30,266 nucleotides of DNA from Lentisphaerota bacterium (GTDB lineage Bacteria; Verrucomicrobiota; Kiritimatiellia; RFP12; UBA3636), in contig JALHHX010000024.1 of NCBI GenBank assembly GCA_022837245.1, positions 1 through 30,266 of the forward strand, given 5' to 3'. The first letter of the stretch is position 1; each line of letters begins with the position of its first letter. Shown piece by piece: positions 8,451 through 17,115 of this stretch. The notes under the pieces are model-generated. The model had not been told where the DNA came from and did not search any database. It saw only the letters and a list, made by a program, of their open reading frames with translations. Made by a program: the position numbers and the translations under genes.

Positions 8451-8852
8451 ATGGAAACCAACAAGTCCGCCAAAAACAAAGAAGGAGTCTCGCTCCTAGT
8501 TCTCGTCTTGATCATATCGATTGTGGTGCTAGCCGTGGCAACCATCTATCCGCCAGTTGTCAAGGCGCGCGAAGGCATAGCCATCGAATCGGCAGCTTAC
8601 GAGCTTAAATACTGTCAAGACACCATCAAGGAGATTCTCCAAGAAAACAACACGGTGACTAACGCGTCCGACGTGACACTGGGGCTGATCAACAGCTACT
8701 TGCTGGAGGCCGGCAAACCGAAACCCGTATGGCCAGCCCAGGCCGACATCGCTTCGTTCGTGCCTGACACGACTAACGGCCCCATTATAAACGTCATCCT
8801 CAAATCAGGTGTCCGCACAGTGACAACGAGTGATATCACACCGAGGAACTAG
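8451..8852 (+). CDS. Prepilin-like small membrane-anchored protein, lacks Glu5
   Basis: The 133-residue protein has a short basic N-terminus, then G12 followed by VSLLVLVLIISIVVLAVATI, one hydrophobic helix running into an amphipathic stretch. This resembles a type IV prepilin or pseudopilin: Gly at -1, hydrophobic helix, soluble C-terminal domain. Position +1 is Val and position +5 is Val rather than the conserved Glu, so cleavage and methylation are uncertain. TGGAGG at 8436-8441 inside the end of manA is a strong ribosome binding site 9 bases upstream, so translation is probably coupled to manA. The stop is 2 bases from the convergent purL end. It could instead be a plain signal-anchor protein. 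Confidence 0.6.
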   Translation: METNKSAKNKEGVSLLVLVLIISIVVLAVATIYPPVVKAREGIAIESAAYELKYCQDTIKEILQENNTVTNASDVTLGLINSYLLEAGKPKPVWPAQADIASFVPDTTNGPIINVILKSGVRTVTTSDITPRN

Positions 8853-8854
8853 CC

Positions 8855-10816
8855 TTACACGAACGCCCTTGCGTTGTGATAGAGGCGCATCCACGGACCG
8901 GCCTCTCCCTTGAAGCGGTCCGCCGGCCTGTAGGAAAGCTGAACTGACCTGAAGCCGCGCTCGGGGTGCGGCATCATTATGAGCGCACGCCCGTCGGTGG
9001 AGGTGAAGCCGGTAAGCCCGCCTTCTGAGCCGTTCGGGTTGAAGGGATAACGCTCCGTAGGCGCGCCCGTACCGTCAACATAGCGCAAGCAGATGCACGA
9101 TGAGGCGATCACTCGATCGCGCGTCGCGGCGTCGGCGAACTTGGCCAGCCCCTCCCCGTGCGCCGCAGATGCCGGAATTCGAGATCCCGCCATGCCCCTC
9201 AGAAGCACGGACGGGGACTCCACTATCTCAACGGTGCAGTAGCGAGCCTCGAACTGCTCCGAGGCGTTCCGCACGAAGCGCGGCCAGTCCTGCGCCCCGG
9301 GAATTATGTCCTTGAGCTGAGATATCATCTGGCAGCCGTTGCAGACGCCGAATGTGAAGGTGGCAGGCCGGTTGAAGAAAATCTCGAACATGTCACGCAG
9401 CCGTTGGTTGTAGAGTATCGAACGGGCCCATCCGGAACCGGCGCCCAGAACGTCTCCATAGCTGAAGCCGCCGCAGGCAACAAGACCGTTGAACGACGCG
9501 AGATCGACAAGCCCGTCTAGCAAATCCGTCATGTGCACATCCACGGCCTCGAAGCCTGCGATCGTGAACGCCGCCGCCATTTCAACCTGGCCGTTGATCC
9601 CCTGCTCGCGGCAGATGGCCACGCGCGGACGCGCGGAGGGGTTCCGTAGGTTCGGTAGGGCGTCGGGATCGTAGGTGACCCTGAAATTCATGCCAGGATC
9701 GTTGGAGTCCGCCGCATTGAACCGCTCTTGTTCGGCGCATGCCGGGTTGTCGCGCAACGCCCTCATGCGGATGGAGTTCTCAGACCAAACAGAGCGGATA
9801 CGGACGATGGTCGTGTCGAGGATCGTTTCGCCGCCGAACGTGACCTTGAAGTTCTTGTCGTCGGAGACATCGCCTATGACTGAGACTGAATCGCCAAGTC
9901 CCGCTCCTGCAAGCTCATTTAGAACTTTGTCCACTTCGGATTCAGCGACCTGCAGCACCATTCCCGGTTCCTCGCTGAAGAGCGCGGCGAGGATTGCGCG
10001 GCGGCCCGCAGCACGTGGCAGGGTGATGACACTGCCACGTCCGCCGGAGATCGCCATTTCAGCGAGGGTGGTCGCAAGCCCGCCGTCGGAACGGTCGTGC
10101 GCCGCGAGAATCCGGCCTTCCTTGAGAAGTTGCTGGAGGGCGGAGAAGAAGCGGCGGAGCAGGCGCGCGTCGTCCATGTCCGGCACATCGCCGCCGGATA
10201 TGTTCCAGGTCTGGGCGAGGATGCTGCCACCGAGACGGTTGCGGCCTTGGGAAAGGTCAACGAGGACGAGCTTCGATGCTCCGGGTTTGAGGTCGGGCGT
10301 GACGGCGAGGTTGACGTCGCCCACGGGCGAGAAGGCCGTCACGATCAGCGAGAGCGGAGAGATCTGCTTGTGTTCGAGCCCCGTGACGGGATCCAGCCAG
10401 GAGGAGCGCATGGAGAGGGAGTCCTTGCCGACGGGGATCGATACGCCGAGTTCGGGGCAGAAATCCATGGCGACGGCCTCCACTGTGTCGAAGAGTTTCG
10501 CGTCCTCCCCTTCTTCGCCGCATGCGCACATCCAGTTGGCCGAGAGTTTGATGTTGCCGATGTCGCCAACGCAGGCGGTGGCGATGTTGAGAACCGCCTC
10601 GGTAACGGCGAGGCGCCCCGATGCCGGTCCATTGGCGATGGCAACCGGGGTTCGCTCGCCGCAGGCCATGGCGGAGCCGGTGGTGTCAAGGTAGCCTGTA
10701 GTGACAACGGCGTTGTCGGCAACCGGCAGTTGGTACGGGCCGCAGAACTGGTCGCGGTGCACTTTGCCCGTGACAGCGCGGTCGGTGATCGAGATCAGGA
10801 ACGTCTTATCGGCCAC
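8855..10816 (-). CDS. purL: FGAM synthase PurL, C-terminal half with glutaminase domain
   Basis: This frame encodes the second half of the large type of phosphoribosylformylglycinamidine synthase, which makes FGAM from FGAR, glutamine and ATP in purine synthesis. If it starts at GTG 10816 it has 653 residues, beginning ADKTFLISITDRAVTG. This matches E. coli PurL just after the middle of the synthetase domain. Later come KLSANWMCACG and PVGKDSLSMRSSW. A class I glutaminase follows, with VAICREQGINGQ, GGFSYGDVLGAG, the nucleophile C492 in FGVCNGCQ, a conserved AHGEG, and PHPERGFR with the His-Glu pair. The N-terminal half lies upstream in another frame with an 11-bp overlap. Either PurL is made as two chains here, or one gene carries a frameshift. 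Confidence 0.9.
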   Translation of the reverse strand: MADKTFLISITDRAVTGKVHRDQFCGPYQLPVADNAVVTTGYLDTTGSAMACGERTPVAIANGPASGRLAVTEAVLNIATACVGDIGNIKLSANWMCACGEEGEDAKLFDTVEAVAMDFCPELGVSIPVGKDSLSMRSSWLDPVTGLEHKQISPLSLIVTAFSPVGDVNLAVTPDLKPGASKLVLVDLSQGRNRLGGSILAQTWNISGGDVPDMDDARLLRRFFSALQQLLKEGRILAAHDRSDGGLATTLAEMAISGGRGSVITLPRAAGRRAILAALFSEEPGMVLQVAESEVDKVLNELAGAGLGDSVSVIGDVSDDKNFKVTFGGETILDTTIVRIRSVWSENSIRMRALRDNPACAEQERFNAADSNDPGMNFRVTYDPDALPNLRNPSARPRVAICREQGINGQVEMAAAFTIAGFEAVDVHMTDLLDGLVDLASFNGLVACGGFSYGDVLGAGSGWARSILYNQRLRDMFEIFFNRPATFTFGVCNGCQMISQLKDIIPGAQDWPRFVRNASEQFEARYCTVEIVESPSVLLRGMAGSRIPASAAHGEGLAKFADAATRDRVIASSCICLRYVDGTGAPTERYPFNPNGSEGGLTGFTSTDGRALIMMPHPERGFRSVQLSYRPADRFKGEAGPWMRLYHNARAFV

Positions 10817-10826
10817 CGAAAGCCTC
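10806..10826 (-). promoter_or_regulatory. Translational coupling site at the PurL junction
   Basis: Reading leftwards, GAGG (10826-10823) is followed by 6 bases and a GTG (10816-10814) in the frame of the C-terminal half. The stop TAA of the N-terminal half lies at 10808-10806. This is an ordinary start region for a coupled downstream gene. It is also exactly where a +1 frame change is needed if PurL is a single chain. Confidence 0.5.
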
Positions 10827-12710
10827 GGAGACCGATGTGATGGCGTCGGTCGCGACGGGCGGGATGCTCTGCTCCGCGTGCTTGACATCGCGCGTCATGC
10901 GCGGAGGTTTGCCAAGCAGATCGGATACAGCCATGTCGATGGGCTTGTTGTTGAAATGCGAATCGACGAGCACGAGGCGGTGGTCGCCGGTGGCAACGCC
11001 TATGAACGCAACGGGGCAGCGCTCGCGTTTGCAGAGCTTCTCGAAGGCGGCGCGGCTCTCAGGCGCAATGGCGAGGACATAGCGTTCCTGCGCTTCGCAA
11101 CACCATATCTCCATGGGCGACATGGATGAATCTTCACTCGGAATAGCGCGCAAGTCGAACTTGCCACCGGTTTTCTCAATAAGTTCGGGGCAGGCGTTTG
11201 AGAGACCGCCGGCGCCGACGTCGTGGATGGAGAGGATCGGGTTGCCATCGCCGAGCGCGACGCAGGAGTCGATAACCTCCTGACACCGGCGCTGGACTTC
11301 GGCGTTGCCACGCTGGACAGAATTGAAGTCGAGCTCTTCATCGTTGCTGCCGGATGCCAGCGAGGAAGCGGCGCCTCCTCCGAGGCCGATGCGCATTGCC
11401 GGGCCTCCGAGCTGCACGATGAGAGAGCCTGGGGGGATCGCCTTCTTGTAAACCATTGCGCGGCTGATCGCGCCCATGCCGCCGGCTAGCATTATGGGTT
11501 TGTGATAGCCGTAGTTTTTACCGTTGACTTCCTCCTCGAAAGTACGGAAGAAACCGCAAAGCTGCGGTCTGCCGAATTCGTTGCCGAACGACGCTCCGCC
11601 AAGGGGGCCGTCGATCATTATTTGGAGCGGGGTCGCGAGGCGTGGCGGCGCGGAGGCGTCCTTCTCCCACGGGAGGCGGTAGCCGGGAATGCGCAGGTGC
11701 GAGGTGATGAGGCCGCTTAGGCCGGCCTTGCTGCGTGAGCCTATGCCGGTGGCGGCTTCGTCGCGTATCTCGCCGCCGACGCCTGTGGAGGCACCTGGGA
11801 ACGGGGAAATGGCGGTCGGGTGGTTGTGCGTTTCTACCTTGATGGGGATGTCGACCTGGTCTTTCACAAAACCATAGGCGTTTGTGCCCGGCGCGCAAAT
11901 GAACGAATCCGACTTGTGCCCTTCGATGACCCCGGAGTTGTCGGAATATGCGACGATGGTACCCTCAGGGTGTTTGGCGTGCGTGTTCCGGATCATTTTG
12001 AAAAGGCTCATGTCCTTTTTCTCGCCGTCGATGATCCATTCCGCGTTGAAAATCTTATGACGGCAATGTTCGGAATTCACCTGGCCGAACATAAGGAGCT
12101 CGGTATCGGTCGGGTTCTGCCCGGCGTCAGTGTAGCACTTGAGGAGGTATTCTATTTCGTCCTCGGAGAGTGCAAGGCCCATTTCTTTGTTGGCCCGCTC
12201 CAGCGCGGCGGTGCCTTCGCCAATGACGTCGAAGGTGCGGCCGGGGGCCGGATCAAGCATGTCAAAAATGTCGGAGAGGTCATCGTAAACGCCCTCGATC
12301 ATGCGGTCGTGGAGCAACGGGAACGCCGGGGCAACCTCGGCCGGGGTAAGCGTCTTGCCGTCGGAGGTTTCGAAGAACATTTCGACGGCGCGCTCCACGC
12401 GCAGAACGCGCACGAAGCCACAGTTGCGGAAGATGTCGGTTGCCTTCGACGACCAGGGCGATATCGTGCCCTTGCGCGGAGCGACGTAGATGGCGTTTTT
12501 CGTCGAAACCGGCGCATTGGCCGAGGCGTCGAGGAGTTCGCACGCTCGGGCAAGCATCTCGTTTGGCAACGGCTCCGTGAGGTTCAGAATGTATACGAAA
12601 TTCGCCCGAATAGAGACGGGGCGCCCAATCTTGTCAGACACTGCGGCCTGGAGCTGGTTGAGCCGGAAAGCGGGAAATGCGGAGCTGCCGCGTAGGTATG
12701 ATATTGGCAT
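10806..12710 (-). CDS. purL: FGAM synthase PurL, N-terminal half
   Basis: The 634-residue product covers the PurS-like N-terminal region, the linker and the first half of the synthetase domain of large PurL. It begins with YLRGSSAFPAFRLNQL, like E. coli PurL. It has GTISPWSSKATDIFRNCG, FGQVNSEHCRHKIFNAEW, KVETHNHPTAISPFPGA, GGEIRDEAATG and GNAEVQRRCQEVI. It ends after PPRMTRDV and about 25 more residues at TAA 10806. Start 12710 was chosen by alignment and by a promoter at 12750-12778; the frame stays open upstream to 12845. No second disruption was seen across the 3.9 kb of the two halves. The product alone lacks the glutaminase and half of the synthetase. Confidence 0.9.
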   Translation of the reverse strand: MPISYLRGSSAFPAFRLNQLQAAVSDKIGRPVSIRANFVYILNLTEPLPNEMLARACELLDASANAPVSTKNAIYVAPRKGTISPWSSKATDIFRNCGFVRVLRVERAVEMFFETSDGKTLTPAEVAPAFPLLHDRMIEGVYDDLSDIFDMLDPAPGRTFDVIGEGTAALERANKEMGLALSEDEIEYLLKCYTDAGQNPTDTELLMFGQVNSEHCRHKIFNAEWIIDGEKKDMSLFKMIRNTHAKHPEGTIVAYSDNSGVIEGHKSDSFICAPGTNAYGFVKDQVDIPIKVETHNHPTAISPFPGASTGVGGEIRDEAATGIGSRSKAGLSGLITSHLRIPGYRLPWEKDASAPPRLATPLQIMIDGPLGGASFGNEFGRPQLCGFFRTFEEEVNGKNYGYHKPIMLAGGMGAISRAMVYKKAIPPGSLIVQLGGPAMRIGLGGGAASSLASGSNDEELDFNSVQRGNAEVQRRCQEVIDSCVALGDGNPILSIHDVGAGGLSNACPELIEKTGGKFDLRAIPSEDSSMSPMEIWCCEAQERYVLAIAPESRAAFEKLCKRERCPVAFIGVATGDHRLVLVDSHFNNKPIDMAVSDLLGKPPRMTRDVKHAEQSIPPVATDAITSVSEAFGGR

Positions 12711-12749
12711 CGTGTTTATCGCCGGTGTTTGTGTAAAAAAGAGGGTGCC

Positions 12750-12778
12750 ATTGTACACCCTACCGGCGCCACTTTCAA
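12750..12778 (-). promoter_or_regulatory. Sigma-70 promoter for purL
   Basis: TTGAAA (12778-12773), a 17-bp spacer and TACAAT (12755-12750) form one of the best promoters in the window. The start near 12743 gives a leader of about 33 nt to the ATG at 12710. It also rules out the longer upstream reading frame. Confidence 0.7.
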
Positions 12779-12875
12779 GAGTTCGTTCCGGCTTTTTTAT
12801 ACAAAAAACAGCCGGACCCCGCTTTTTTCTTATTGACGGAAGCACCTAAAATATGATTTCATTCCGCAATTCCCC

Positions 12876-12952
12876 GGGCGATTAGCTCAGTTGGTTAGAG
12901 CATTACCTTCACACGGTAGGGGTCACTGGTTCGAGTCCAGTATCGCCCACCA
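12876..12952 (+). tRNA. tRNA-Val (anticodon CAC), CCA encoded
   Basis: A complete 77-base cloverleaf is present. The acceptor GGGCGAT pairs perfectly with ATCGCCC. The D-loop contains TTAGCTCAGTTGGTTAGAGC. The anticodon stem TTACC/GGTAG (one G-T pair) holds the loop TTCACAC with anticodon CAC at 12910-12912. The T-arm is CTGGTTCGAGTCCAG. Discriminator A and an encoded CCA end the gene. CAC reads valine GUG. It lies 16 bases before an M28 peptidase start. Confidence 0.97.
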
Positions 12953-12968
12953 TTTACGATATCACCAA

Positions 12969-14285
12969 ATGACAATACCCGGAGCATCGGCCACCCGCCT
13001 AGAGGGGCATTTGCGAAAATTGACTGTCGACCTCGGCGTGCGTCTCGCCGGCTCCGACGCCGAACGCGCCGCTGCGGAATACCTTGCCGCGGAGGCCTCC
13101 TCAATCCAGGGAACGCGCGTCACGTGTGAGGAATTCCCCGTCTGGGAAAGAGCCGTCGGCCGTGAATCCCTGGAGGTGGAGATCGACGGTGTATGGACGC
13201 GGTTCGACTGCTCGCTTTTCGGTGCCGCGCCTTCGACCAATGGCAAAACCCTGGAGGCTCCGATTGTGTTTTTCGACACAGCAACGGGCTATCTGCGCGA
13301 CGACCTCTCTTTCCTGCGCGGCAGGGCCGTCGTGCACCTGGGCTGCCACATCGAGACGGCCGACAACTACCGGCGCCTTATGGAGGCGGAGCCGGCGTTC
13401 CTTCTTTTCGTCGATACGCGCTATCCCGGCCCCTTCGCGCTGGCTGACGGGCTTTTCCCGGCGTACGTGAATGAATACGGCGCCCTGCCGACGCTGAACG
13501 TCGCATATGCGGACGCCCTGCGCTGGAACAAATCCCGAGCTACACGAGCCCGCCTTTGCGTAGAGGGATGCCGCCGCAAAAGCAAATCGCAAAACGTGAT
13601 TGTCGATCTCCCCGGCACCGAGCCGGAAGCCGGCATAATTTATTTCGGAGGACATCACGACACGCAGGCCGGCACGGCGGGCGCCAACGACAACGCCGCC
13701 GCCTCCGCCGCAGTTGTCGAACTGGCAGGCATGCTAGCCGGGAGGAATCACCGCCGCACCCTGCGCCTCATAAGCTTCGGCGCCGAAGAGCAGCTTTCCG
13801 TGGGCAGCGCGGCATACGTGCGGCGCCACAGGCAGGAAGTGGAGCGAGAGGGTCGCTTTATGTTCAACTGCGACGGCGCCGCCTCGCTCCTCGGGTGGTT
13901 GTCTATCAACTACAACGGTCCGGATGCATGCCTTGAATTGCTGCGTGATACATTCCACCGCCACGACTTTTATTTCGAACTAACTAAGGACGTCTTCCCA
14001 TACACGGATCAGTTCCCATTCGCAGTCTGCGGCGTGCCGGGACTCTGGTTCCACCGTAAGAACTGCGATGCCGGCGTCGTCAACCATCACCGCCATGACG
14101 ACAACATGGACAACATCGACATCGAAGTGCTCGCAGCCGAGCTTAACGCCGCCGCCGAATTTCTATCCGCATTGGCAGACGGATCCCCGCACGTCGACCT
14201 GACGTGGGATCCGCTGGAACTAAAACCCGAAATCGACAAAATCTGGAACACAATGTACGGCGGCTGGCGCGGGTTAAGCGCCTAA
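12969..14285 (+). CDS. M28-family zinc aminopeptidase, probably cytoplasmic
   Basis: The 438-residue protein fits the M28 di-zinc aminopeptidase fold. GGHHDTQAG supplies H229 and D231, GANDN supplies bridging D241, FGAEEQ supplies E273-E274, NCDG supplies D302, and the late NHHRHDDN cluster (372-379) supplies the final histidine. These match the M28 ligand order H, D, E, D/E, H. No signal peptide is visible, so it is probably cytoplasmic, which is unusual for M28. The ATG at 12969 is preferred because the longer open frame reads through the tRNA. Only 16 bases separate it from the tRNA and no Shine-Dalgarno is seen. The specific substrate is unknown. Confidence 0.85.
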   Translation: MTIPGASATRLEGHLRKLTVDLGVRLAGSDAERAAAEYLAAEASSIQGTRVTCEEFPVWERAVGRESLEVEIDGVWTRFDCSLFGAAPSTNGKTLEAPIVFFDTATGYLRDDLSFLRGRAVVHLGCHIETADNYRRLMEAEPAFLLFVDTRYPGPFALADGLFPAYVNEYGALPTLNVAYADALRWNKSRATRARLCVEGCRRKSKSQNVIVDLPGTEPEAGIIYFGGHHDTQAGTAGANDNAAASAAVVELAGMLAGRNHRRTLRLISFGAEEQLSVGSAAYVRRHRQEVEREGRFMFNCDGAASLLGWLSINYNGPDACLELLRDTFHRHDFYFELTKDVFPYTDQFPFAVCGVPGLWFHRKNCDAGVVNHHRHDDNMDNIDIEVLAAELNAAAEFLSALADGSPHVDLTWDPLELKPEIDKIWNTMYGGWRGLSA

Positions 14286-14289
14286 TCAT

Positions 14290-14318
14290 TTGCCTTTTTC
14301 CCCATTTTCTGACATAAT
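14290..14318 (+). promoter_or_regulatory. Promoter for the vWA-TPR gene
   Basis: TTGCCT (14290-14295), a 17-bp spacer and CATAAT (14313-14318), with TG at the extended -10 position (14310-14311). The promoter begins 4 bases after the M28 stop and predicts a leader of about 23 nt. Confidence 0.65.
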
Positions 14319-14347
14319 GCCATGACAAATGAGGAGATGATTGGGAA

Positions 14348-17095
14348 ATGACGTTCGCATATCCAGCTGTTCTACTTTTGTTCTGGCTTGTGCCCTGCCC
14401 GGCTCTGCTGATTCTTTGGCTGCGGCGCCGTGGCAAGGGGCGCGTGTCTAAACTAGTCCACCCAAACACGATTAAAACCAACGGCCGGCGGACTTCCGAC
14501 ACGCGCTTCAACACCCAGATAGCGATGTTCACGCTGGCGCTGGCGCTTCTGGTCGTCGCCGCCGCGCGTCCAAGATGGGGGCAGCGCGAAGACACGTTCA
14601 TGACAAGCGGCCGCAACGTCCTGATAATGATAGACGTCTCCCGGTCGATGCTCGCCAACGATGTCCATCCAAACCGCCTCGAACGTGCAAAGGCCGACGT
14701 GGCCGACCTTCTGGAGGTACTGCAGGGCGACCGGGCCGGCATAATGGCGTTCCGCAACGGCGCCGCCCTGCTCTGCCCGTTCACGACCGACATGGCGTTT
14801 CTGAGCCAGACACTCTCAGGCATCACGATCGATTCCGCCCCGCGTGGCGAAACCGACATCGGCGGTGCCATAGAAGCCGCGCTCCAGACGTTCGAGAACC
14901 TTGCCACGGACCACAACGCAATCATATTGATCTCCGACGGCGAGGATCTCTCAGGGAAATCCGTCGAACAGGCCGCAGCTGCCGGCGGGCGGCGTATTCC
15001 CATATTCTGCGTCGGTATAGGCGACGCGCGCGGCTCGACAATCCCCGTTGAAGCGCTCGGCGCCGTCATGGAATACCGCGGCGAAAAAGTGGTGACAAAG
15101 CTGCAGAACAAAACGCTTATCGATATCGCCAACGCATCGAAAGGAAGCTACATCCCGCTCCAGACAGCCGGCACTGGCCGCAACACGTTGGGCACCCTGT
15201 ACAACCGCCATGTCCGCGCGATAGAGGCGCAGGAAATGCTCGAACGCCGCGAGACGACCCTGATCGAACGCTATCAAATATTTCTGATCCCAGCCTTGAT
15301 CCTACTCCTCGCGGCCTCCGCCCTCTCCTGCGGCCGCCCCGGCAAACGCCGAATCCGCAAAGATGCCGCCGCCGTCGCGACCGCTGTCCTCCTAGCGGGC
15401 ATCCCCGCCCAATCCCGCGCCGCCACTAACGAGACATTTTCCGCCCCCGCCTCCCCCGCATCGGAAGCGCACGCTGAACTCACCGTAAGGGAAATGGGAC
15501 GGCGCGCGCAGAAGGCGTGGCGTAGTGGAGACCATGCCACCGCCGCCGATCTCTACGTACAGGCGCTCGAAAAGGAACAACACGACCCTGAGCTCACGCA
15601 GACTATCCGCTTCAACGCCGCGATAGCGTCGCTAAAGGCCGGCAACTCCGGCAAAGCCGCCGAGCTTTTCCGCCTCATGGCATCCGACAACCAGTTCGGC
15701 GACAAGGCGGCGGAAGGCCTCGGAGTGGCTCTCTTCAGAGCCGCAGAGGCCATGTCCGCAATCGAGCCTGAATCGGCCGGCGGCGCCGGCAATGCCGCCG
15801 CCGAAAAACTGAAGCTCTTCGAAGAGTCCGCCGCCGCTTTCCAGCAGGCTCTTCGCAAACTCCCCGACGACCAGCTCCGCTCGCAAAACCTCCAGGCAGC
15901 CCTCGCGGACATTCCCGAACTCCGCAACCAGGCACGCATCGCGGCGGTCCAGGCGAAATATGGCGAGAAAGAGGTCGCGGACCTAATCCCCGAACTTATA
16001 AACACGCAACGCAAGGTGTTCAGGAACGCGGCGACTGCGTTCACCAACGATTCCCCCGCACGCATACAGCTCCTCGAAAACGCCGCCGTCGCACAACGCG
16101 AAAGCGCAGACATGTGGGACCCGCTCCACGCCAAGGTAATGGAGGCGGCGAAAAACTCCATAACAAACGACCAGCAGCTCGCAGACTTCCAGTACCAGCT
16201 CGATGTGGCGAAAGACCGCGCCGACGGTGCCGTCGACGCTCTTGAAAACCTTGACGAATCCGCGCTCGGGGCAATACGCCAATCGGAGGAGGCGGCAATG
16301 GCGCTGCTCGCCTACACAACACAGCCGCCAGCCATACTGCAGCAAGCCATGAATTCGGAGAGCAATGCGCTGGCCGAAGTCTTCGACGGAACCGCCATCC
16401 GAGCCCCGATCCCAGAACAGAACATGGCAAACGGCATGTTCAGCGTCTTCGCGAAGACGTACGGTCTGTGGCTGGACCAGATGATGCCGACACGCACCGA
16501 GGCACCAGATCGTCATTTCGTATCTACAAACGAAGTGGACACGGCGGATTTCAACATCTCCACCAACATAATGGAGATAACGGAGGCCGTGCGGGCAGAA
16601 ATCGACGGACTGGTGGACAAAACGCTTGGCTCGCTCGCGCTCGTGAACATGGGCATCGCGCGAGACGATGTACTGCTCTCCGGCCAGGCGCGCATCAACG
16701 CCGGACAGGCGCTTAAAAACATGCAGTTGATCTACGACTTGCTCCCTAAACCGCCGCGACAGGATCAGCAGCAACAACAAGAACAGAACCAGGAACAACA
16801 GCAAGAGCAAAATCAGGATCAACAGCAGCAACAGTCAAATCCAGACGAAGGCAGCCAAAATAAAGATGACCCTTCAGACTCCGGGAAAGACGAATCAAAC
16901 GAGAATCAGCAGCCGCAGCAGCCCGAACAACAGGAAGAGCAACAATCCGAACCGGTGCAGGAAACTAAATCCGCAGAACAAGAAGCAGCTGAACGCATAA
17001 TGGCCCAAATTCTTGAACAGGAAAAAGAGCGCGAAGAGGCCCGCCGCGAAGCGCTTCGCACAATGCCCCCACGCGTGGGGGAGCGGGACTGGTAG
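14348..17095 (+). CDS. BatB/BatC-like membrane protein: vWA domain fused to TPR, Gln-rich tail
   Basis: The 915-residue protein starts with two membrane helices (about 5-24 and 56-75). A von Willebrand A domain follows with an intact MIDAS: DVSRS (D96, S98, S100), ETD in the loop and ISDGED. A membrane helix lies at 311-330. After it come a basic RRIRK and a second hydrophobic stretch (340-353) ending AQSRA, which looks like the signal peptide of a once-separate protein. TPR-like repeats occupy roughly 370-470. A long alpha-helical region comes next, then a tail from about 802 rich in Gln, Glu, Asn and Asp. This order suggests a fusion of BatB and BatC from the Bat operon. No MoxR ATPase or DUF58 partner is in the window. 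A Shine-Dalgarno-like GAGGAG lies upstream. Confidence 0.8.
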   Translation: MTFAYPAVLLLFWLVPCPALLILWLRRRGKGRVSKLVHPNTIKTNGRRTSDTRFNTQIAMFTLALALLVVAAARPRWGQREDTFMTSGRNVLIMIDVSRSMLANDVHPNRLERAKADVADLLEVLQGDRAGIMAFRNGAALLCPFTTDMAFLSQTLSGITIDSAPRGETDIGGAIEAALQTFENLATDHNAIILISDGEDLSGKSVEQAAAAGGRRIPIFCVGIGDARGSTIPVEALGAVMEYRGEKVVTKLQNKTLIDIANASKGSYIPLQTAGTGRNTLGTLYNRHVRAIEAQEMLERRETTLIERYQIFLIPALILLLAASALSCGRPGKRRIRKDAAAVATAVLLAGIPAQSRAATNETFSAPASPASEAHAELTVREMGRRAQKAWRSGDHATAADLYVQALEKEQHDPELTQTIRFNAAIASLKAGNSGKAAELFRLMASDNQFGDKAAEGLGVALFRAAEAMSAIEPESAGGAGNAAAEKLKLFEESAAAFQQALRKLPDDQLRSQNLQAALADIPELRNQARIAAVQAKYGEKEVADLIPELINTQRKVFRNAATAFTNDSPARIQLLENAAVAQRESADMWDPLHAKVMEAAKNSITNDQQLADFQYQLDVAKDRADGAVDALENLDESALGAIRQSEEAAMALLAYTTQPPAILQQAMNSESNALAEVFDGTAIRAPIPEQNMANGMFSVFAKTYGLWLDQMMPTRTEAPDRHFVSTNEVDTADFNISTNIMEITEAVRAEIDGLVDKTLGSLALVNMGIARDDVLLSGQARINAGQALKNMQLIYDLLPKPPRQDQQQQQEQNQEQQQEQNQDQQQQQSNPDEGSQNKDDPSDSGKDESNENQQPQQPEQQEEQQSEPVQETKSAEQEAAERIMAQILEQEKEREEARREALRTMPPRVGERDW

Positions 17096-17115
17096 GGGGC
17101 GAGGGCGAGCCATCG

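Noticed and set aside
9675..10694. A 339-codon plus-strand frame antisense to purL
   Set aside because: Serine- and arginine-rich shadow of a conserved GC-rich gene on the other strand; no family resemblance.
11820..12695. A 291-codon plus-strand frame antisense to the PurL N-half
   Set aside because: Shadow of conserved coding sequence; the purL promoter and alignment support the minus strand.
12891..12968. N-terminal extension of the M28 peptidase
   Set aside because: It would translate the tRNA-Val gene itself; ATG 12969 is the first sensible start.
14143..15132. A 329-codon minus-strand frame opposite the M28 and vWA genes
   Set aside because: Crosses two well-supported genes and has shadow-like Ser/Arg-rich composition.
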